Assembly: GCA_043764015.1 (NCBI GenBank)
Contig: JAYUKY010000108.1
Coordinates: 1 to 8,050 of the forward strand
From: JANYGM01 sp043764015
GTDB lineage: Bacteria; Bacteroidota; Bacteroidia; Cytophagales; Thermonemataceae
Reading direction: 5' to 3'
Length of the DNA stretch: 8,050 bases
Position numbers and translations under genes: made by a program. Within the stretch, counting starts at the first letter, position 1, and every line of letters begins with the position of its first letter. The notes under the pieces are model-generated. The model ran no database searches and was not told where the DNA came from. It worked only from the letters and a program-made list of their open reading frames with translations. Positions 5,452 to 8,050 of the stretch are shown here, in pieces.

Positions 5452-5477
5452 AAAGTATTCTTAAAAACACAACGACA

Positions 5478-5921
5478 ATGGCTAAAGAAGTAGCAGGTTA
5501 TTTAAAACTTCAGGTAAAAGGTGGACAAGCAAACCCTTCGCCTCCTATTGGACCAGCACTTGGTTCAAAAGGTATCAATATTATGGAGTTTTGCAAGCAA
5601 TTCAACGCCAGAACGCAAGACAAGATGGGGCAAATTGCTCCAGTTTTAATTACATATTATACTGATAAATCATTTGAATTTGTAATCAAAACGCCTCCAA
5701 CTGCTGTATTACTGAAAGGTGCTGCAAAAGTTGAAGTAGGATCTGCAGAGCCAAACCGTAAGAAGATTGGGTCTGTTACTTGGGAACAGGTGAAAACAAT
5801 TGCTGAAACCAAAATGCCAGACCTTAATTGCTTTGTAATTGAGTCGGCTATGAAAATGGTTGCAGGAACAGCTCGTAGTATGGGTATTACCGTTAGTGGT
5901 AAAGCTCCTTGGGAAAACTAA
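5478..5921 (+). CDS. rplK: 50S ribosomal protein L11
   Basis: The product is 147 residues, a usual full length for L11. L11 binds the GTPase-associated region of 23S rRNA at the base of the stalk and assists factor-dependent steps of translation. The N-terminal domain has the characteristic proline-rich segment NPSPPIGPALGSKGINIMEF (19-38) followed by CKQFNART. The C-terminal rRNA-binding domain (about 70-147) holds TPPTAVLLKGAAK and a GTARSMGITVSG end. It begins MAKEVAGYLKLQVKGGQA, as expected, so the start is firm. It is the first gene of the operon, with rplA 24 bases downstream. secE and nusG, which precede it in most bacteria, are not present here. Confidence 0.98.
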   Translation: MAKEVAGYLKLQVKGGQANPSPPIGPALGSKGINIMEFCKQFNARTQDKMGQIAPVLITYYTDKSFEFVIKTPPTAVLLKGAAKVEVGSAEPNRKKIGSVTWEQVKTIAETKMPDLNCFVIESAMKMVAGTARSMGITVSGKAPWEN

Positions 5922-5945
5922 TTTACCTTTAATTGAAGAACTAAA

Positions 5946-6641
5946 ATGGCAAAACTGACCAAAAAGCAGAAGGCAATTCAAGGCAAGTATGACGTTACTA
6001 AAGATTATTCTCTCTTTGATGCAGCGCAAATTTTGAAAGAAATTACTTATACAAAATTTGACTCATCAGTAGATATTGATATTCGTTTGGGTGTAGATCC
6101 TCGCAAAGCAGACCAAATGGTTCGTGGCGTGGTAGCGCTTCCTCACGGTCTTGGTAAAGTAGTACGTGTACTTGTACTTTGCACTCCTGACAAAGAAGAA
6201 GAAGCTAGAGCTGCGGGTGCTGAACACGTAGGTTTAGATGACTACATAGCCAAAATAGAAGCGGGTTGGACAGATGTTGATGTTATCATCACTATGCCAA
6301 GCGTAATGGCGAAAGTAGGGCGTTTGGGTAAGGTACTTGGTCCTCGTGGACTTATGCCAAATCCTAAAGCGGGTACAGTTACTCCCGAAGTGGGAAAAGC
6401 TGTAATTGAAGTAAAAGCTGGTAAAATTGATTTTAAAGTTGATAAAACAGGTATCATTCACGCCTCTATTGGAAAAGTATCTTTTGATGCGCAGAAAATA
6501 GCTGAAAATGCGTTGGAAATGCTTGCAGTTATCAACAAACTAAAACCATCATCAGCAAAGGGAACTTACGTAAAGTCTATTCATTTGTCTAGTACAATGA
6601 GTCCTAGCGTAGTTATTGATAAAAACTCTACAGGCTTATAA
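5946..6641 (+). CDS. rplA: 50S ribosomal protein L1
   Basis: The product is 231 residues, standard for bacterial L1. L1 forms the mobile L1 stalk near the E site, moves deacylated tRNA out of the ribosome, and in studied bacteria represses its own operon by binding the leader mRNA. The L1 signature VGRLGKVLGPRGLMPNPKAG lies at 124-143, following the domain II segment VDVIITMPSVMAK. The N-terminal MAKLTKKQKAIQGKYD and the C-terminal part GTYVKSIHLSSTMSPSVVID are typical. It is 24 bases after rplK and only two bases before rplJ, so all three are probably on one transcript. No frameshift or missing segment is seen. Confidence 0.98.
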   Translation: MAKLTKKQKAIQGKYDVTKDYSLFDAAQILKEITYTKFDSSVDIDIRLGVDPRKADQMVRGVVALPHGLGKVVRVLVLCTPDKEEEARAAGAEHVGLDDYIAKIEAGWTDVDVIITMPSVMAKVGRLGKVLGPRGLMPNPKAGTVTPEVGKAVIEVKAGKIDFKVDKTGIIHASIGKVSFDAQKIAENALEMLAVINKLKPSSAKGTYVKSIHLSSTMSPSVVIDKNSTGL

Positions 6642-6643
6642 TT

Positions 6644-7183
6644 ATGACAAGAGAAGATAAAGCGGCTATCATTGAAGAACTTAGCCAAAAATTTGCAGCT
6701 ACCAACTTTTTTTACATCACAGACGCAAGCGGATTTTCCGTTAAGCAAGTAAACGACCTTCGTGGCGAGTGCTTCAAGGCAGGTGTAGAATACAGAGTAG
6801 TGAAAAACTCTCTTATCAGAAAGGCACTTGAAACGCAACAATCTGATTTTTCAGAATTTACGGACAAGAAGGTTTTAAAAGGATTCTCAGGCGTGATGTT
6901 CACGAATGAGTCTGGCAAAACTCCTGCTAAATTGATAAAAGATTTTCGCAAGAAAAACAAAACAGAAAAACCTCTTCTAAAAGGTGCTTCTATTGATACA
7001 AGTTTGTTCATAGGAAACGACCAACTAGAAAGACTGGTAAGTCTGAAATCAAGAAACGAACTTATTGGAGATATTATTGGCGCATTGCAAGCCCCAGCAC
7101 AGAATGTTATTTCTGGTCTGAAAGGACAAGGTGCAAAAATTGCTGGTATTCTTAAAACACTTTCTGAAAGAGAAGAAAAATAA
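6644..7183 (+). CDS. rplJ: 50S ribosomal protein L10
   Basis: The product is 179 residues, within the usual range. L10 anchors the L7/L12 dimers to 23S rRNA to form the stalk that recruits elongation factors. The N-terminal domain shows TDASGFSVKQVNDLRGECFK and EYRVVKNSLIRKAL, typical of L10, and GDIIGALQAPAQNVISGLKG (143-162) leads to the C-terminal helix GQGAKIAGILKTLSEREEK that carries the L7/L12 dimers. The gene starts two bases after the rplA stop, leaving no room for a separate L10 leader before it, so any L10 autoregulatory site would lie within rplA or elsewhere. Confidence 0.98.
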   Translation: MTREDKAAIIEELSQKFAATNFFYITDASGFSVKQVNDLRGECFKAGVEYRVVKNSLIRKALETQQSDFSEFTDKKVLKGFSGVMFTNESGKTPAKLIKDFRKKNKTEKPLLKGASIDTSLFIGNDQLERLVSLKSRNELIGDIIGALQAPAQNVISGLKGQGAKIAGILKTLSEREEK

Positions 7184-7213
7184 TTGTGAATTATAAATTG
7201 TGAATTGTGAATG
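7182..7213 (+). repeat. AATTGTGAAT short direct repeats
   Basis: The 10-base unit AATTGTGAAT occurs three times, at 7182-7191, 7196-7205 and 7203-7212, starting at the rplJ stop codon. Similar AATTGTGAATTATAAATTG microrepeats are common in intergenic DNA of AT-rich bacteria. No function is indicated. Confidence 0.8.
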
Positions 7214-7293
7214 AAATACAAAATACAAATTTTGGAGATAATTGACATTTCATAATAAAAGATAAACGATAAAAAACTACTTTAATTACTTCA

Positions 7294-7320
7294 GAAAGAT
7301 GATAAAAGTTATCATTTCTC
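7294..7320 (+). promoter_or_regulatory. Hairpin in the rplJ-rplL gap
   Basis: ATGATAA (7299-7305) and TTATCAT (7309-7315) form a perfect 7-bp stem with a three-base loop, extended by a G-U and an A-U pair and, after one mismatch, by two more pairs. There is no U-tract, so it looks more like a processing or stability element than a terminator. Confidence 0.4.
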
Positions 7321-7348
7321 AATAAATTCAAAAACTGTACTAGAATTA

Positions 7349-7363
7349 TTGATTTTAAATCAA
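7349..7363. repeat. Dyad symmetry in the rplJ-rplL gap
   Basis: TTGATTT and AAATCAA flank a single central T in a perfect inverted repeat. The centre is too short for an RNA hairpin, so if it has a role it would be as a site for a dimeric DNA-binding protein. It may also be chance in AT-rich DNA. Confidence 0.35.
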
Positions 7364-7442
7364 ACGTAAAGTAATTTTAAATTAATAAAAATTCAGTACA
7401 ACTCAAATTAATTATTCAAACAATCCAAATTTTTATAAAAAA

Positions 7443-7814
7443 ATGGCAAATCTTAAAGAATTCGCAGAACAATTGGTTAGTCTTACAGTAAAAGAAGTAA
7501 ATGAGCTTGCTCAAATTTTGAAAGATGAGTATGGTATTGAGCCTGCTGCTGCTGCGCCAGTAATGATGGCTGGTGGTGGAGCTGCTGAAGCGGTTGCAGT
7601 ACAAACTTCTTTTGACGTAATTTTGAAAGCTGCTGGAGCTTCAAAATTGAATGTTGTTAAATTGGTGAAAGACCTTACAGGTCTTCCTTTGACAGAAGCT
7701 AAAGCACTTGTTGATGGCGCACCAAAAGCAGTTAAAGAAGGTGTTACAAAAGACGAAGCTGATGCATTGAAAAAAGCATTGGAAGAAGCTGGTGCTGAAA
7801 TAGAAGTAAAATAG
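7443..7814 (+). CDS. rplL: 50S ribosomal protein L7/L12
   Basis: The product is 123 residues, the usual length. L7/L12 is the multicopy stalk protein that recruits and stimulates translation GTPases. The three parts are clear: an N-terminal dimerisation and L10-binding domain (1-32, MANLKEFAEQLVSLTVKEVN), a flexible Ala/Gly-rich hinge (about 34-54, with PAAAAPVMMAGGGAAEA), and the globular C-terminal domain (55-123) with FDVILKAAGASKLNVVKLVK and GLPLTEAKALVDGAPKAVKE, the factor-binding helices. Codon use is Ala-rich and more GC-rich than the accessory genes on the left, as expected for a highly expressed core gene. A terminator-like hairpin starts 33 bases after the stop. Confidence 0.99.
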   Translation: MANLKEFAEQLVSLTVKEVNELAQILKDEYGIEPAAAAPVMMAGGGAAEAVAVQTSFDVILKAAGASKLNVVKLVKDLTGLPLTEAKALVDGAPKAVKEGVTKDEADALKKALEEAGAEIEVK

Positions 7815-7847
7815 TTTTTGAAGTCTTAGGACTAAAAAGCGTTATTT

Positions 7848-7895
7848 ATAATAAAATCCCCAATAAAAAATTACTTTTTTTTGGGATTTTATTAT
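7848..7895 (+). terminator. Terminator-like hairpin after rplL
   Basis: ATAATAAAATCCC (7848-7860) pairs perfectly with GGGATTTTATTAT (7883-7895), a 13-bp stem. The internal part contains A6 and T8 runs that can pair to lengthen it. There is no T-tract after the stem on the plus strand, so it may be a weak terminator or attenuator between rplL and the expected rpoB, or an RNA-stability element. Confidence 0.6.
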
Positions 7896-7920
7896 CAAGA
7901 TTTACTACCGTACGCAGTTC

Positions 7921-7973
7921 TAAAAGAAATTATGGTCTGTACCGTAGCGTAGGTCTGACCATAATCTCTTTTA
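7921..7973. repeat. Palindrome 1 downstream of rplL
   Basis: A 17-position stem (7921-7937 with 7957-7973) pairs at 16 positions and has one A-C mismatch. The loop is TGTACCGTAGCGTAGGTCT. The stem top and loop read GGTCTGTACC, GTAGCGTA, GGTCTGACC. The same end blocks recur in reverse orientation in the palindrome at 7986-8047. GGTC-T-GACC is itself a small palindrome, so branched or cruciform folding is possible. Confidence 0.85.
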
Positions 7974-7985
7974 AAATTGAAATTT

Positions 7986-8047
7986 CTGTTTTTTATTATT
8001 GGTCAGACCTTCGTTCCACTATGGTACAGACCAATAATAAAAAACAG
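7986..8047. repeat. Palindrome 2 downstream of rplL
   Basis: CTGTTTTTTATTATTGGTC (7986-8004) and its exact reverse complement (8029-8047) form a perfect 19-bp stem around a 24-base loop. Read on the minus strand, the top is GGTCTGTACC, ATAGTGGAACGAA, GGTCTGACC: the same end blocks as palindrome 1 with a longer middle. On the plus strand the right arm contains A6; on the minus strand the second arm contains T6, so it could also terminate leftward transcripts. Confidence 0.9.
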
Positions 8048-8050
8048 TGT

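Larger units (their letters stand above)
7184..7442 (+). other. Long rplJ-rplL intergenic region
   Basis: There are 259 bases between rplJ and rplL, which are close together in many bacteria. The region is very AT-rich and has no gene and no clear TAnnTTTG promoter box on the plus strand. It holds the AATTGTGAAT repeats at its start, a hairpin at 7294-7320 and a dyad at 7349-7363. The excess of L7/L12 over other ribosomal proteins requires extra expression of rplL, so this region may act in RNA processing, stability or initiation; that is inference. Confidence 0.5.

Noticed and set aside
5319..5477. A tRNA gene before rplK, as tRNA-Trp often lies near secE-nusG
   Set aside because: No cloverleaf, T-loop GTTCRANNC or CCA end can be built in this AT-rich leader.
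6712..7248. A 178-codon minus-strand reading frame over rplJ
   Set aside because: It is the reverse shadow of rplJ, and its N-terminal part translates the AATTGTGAAT repeats. The L10 match on the plus strand is decisive.

Overview
The window looks like a chromosomal segment of a low-GC member of the Bacteroidota, probably near the Cytophagales or Flavobacteriia. The evidence is four ribosomal protein genes with Bacteroidota-like sequences, a Bacteroidota-type promoter (TTTG, 19 bases, TAnnTTTG) in front of rplK, no strong Shine-Dalgarno sequences, and small antitoxin and PIN-toxin proteins of a style common in that phylum. The genus call is inference from protein style only.

Layout. The left 5 kb is an accessory region in which every gene reads leftward (minus strand). 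From left to right it holds a decayed gene tail (60-301), an orphan antitoxin-like gene (565-819), a PIN-domain toxin broken by one frameshift (1077-1456) with its intact antitoxin (1438-1668), and a three-gene restriction-modification operon: HNH endonuclease (1873-2955), D12-class adenine methyltransferase (2936-3985) and cytosine-5 methyltransferase (3978-4976). The three operon genes overlap by 20 and 8 bases. A methyltransferase pair of two chemistries with an HNH nuclease resembles systems that recognise an asymmetric site, such as HphI or MnlI.

The accessory genes are separated by copies of one hairpin-forming repeat (484-516, 911-980, 1793-1885, 5147-5183). A 62-base flanking module is present twice (1699-1760 and 5177-5238). 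That module contains TATCTTTG, a match to the Bacteroidota -7 box, pointing leftward toward the toxin-antitoxin pair in one case and the restriction-modification operon in the other. The result looks like a series of gene cassettes bounded by shared repeats, one class of which may carry a promoter. No integrase or transposase is visible.

The right 2.6 kb is core genome on the plus strand: rplK, rplA, rplJ and rplL, encoding the L11/L1 stalk proteins and the L10-L7/L12 stalk. It has its own promoter and a structured leader of about 145 bases. The usual upstream partners secE and nusG are absent, and the restriction-modification operon lies divergently there instead. A 259-base gap with small repeats and a hairpin separates rplJ from rplL. 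After rplL comes a terminator-like hairpin and then two long palindromes (7921-7973 and 7986-8047) that carry related loops in opposite orientation. rpoB, the usual next gene, is not reached.
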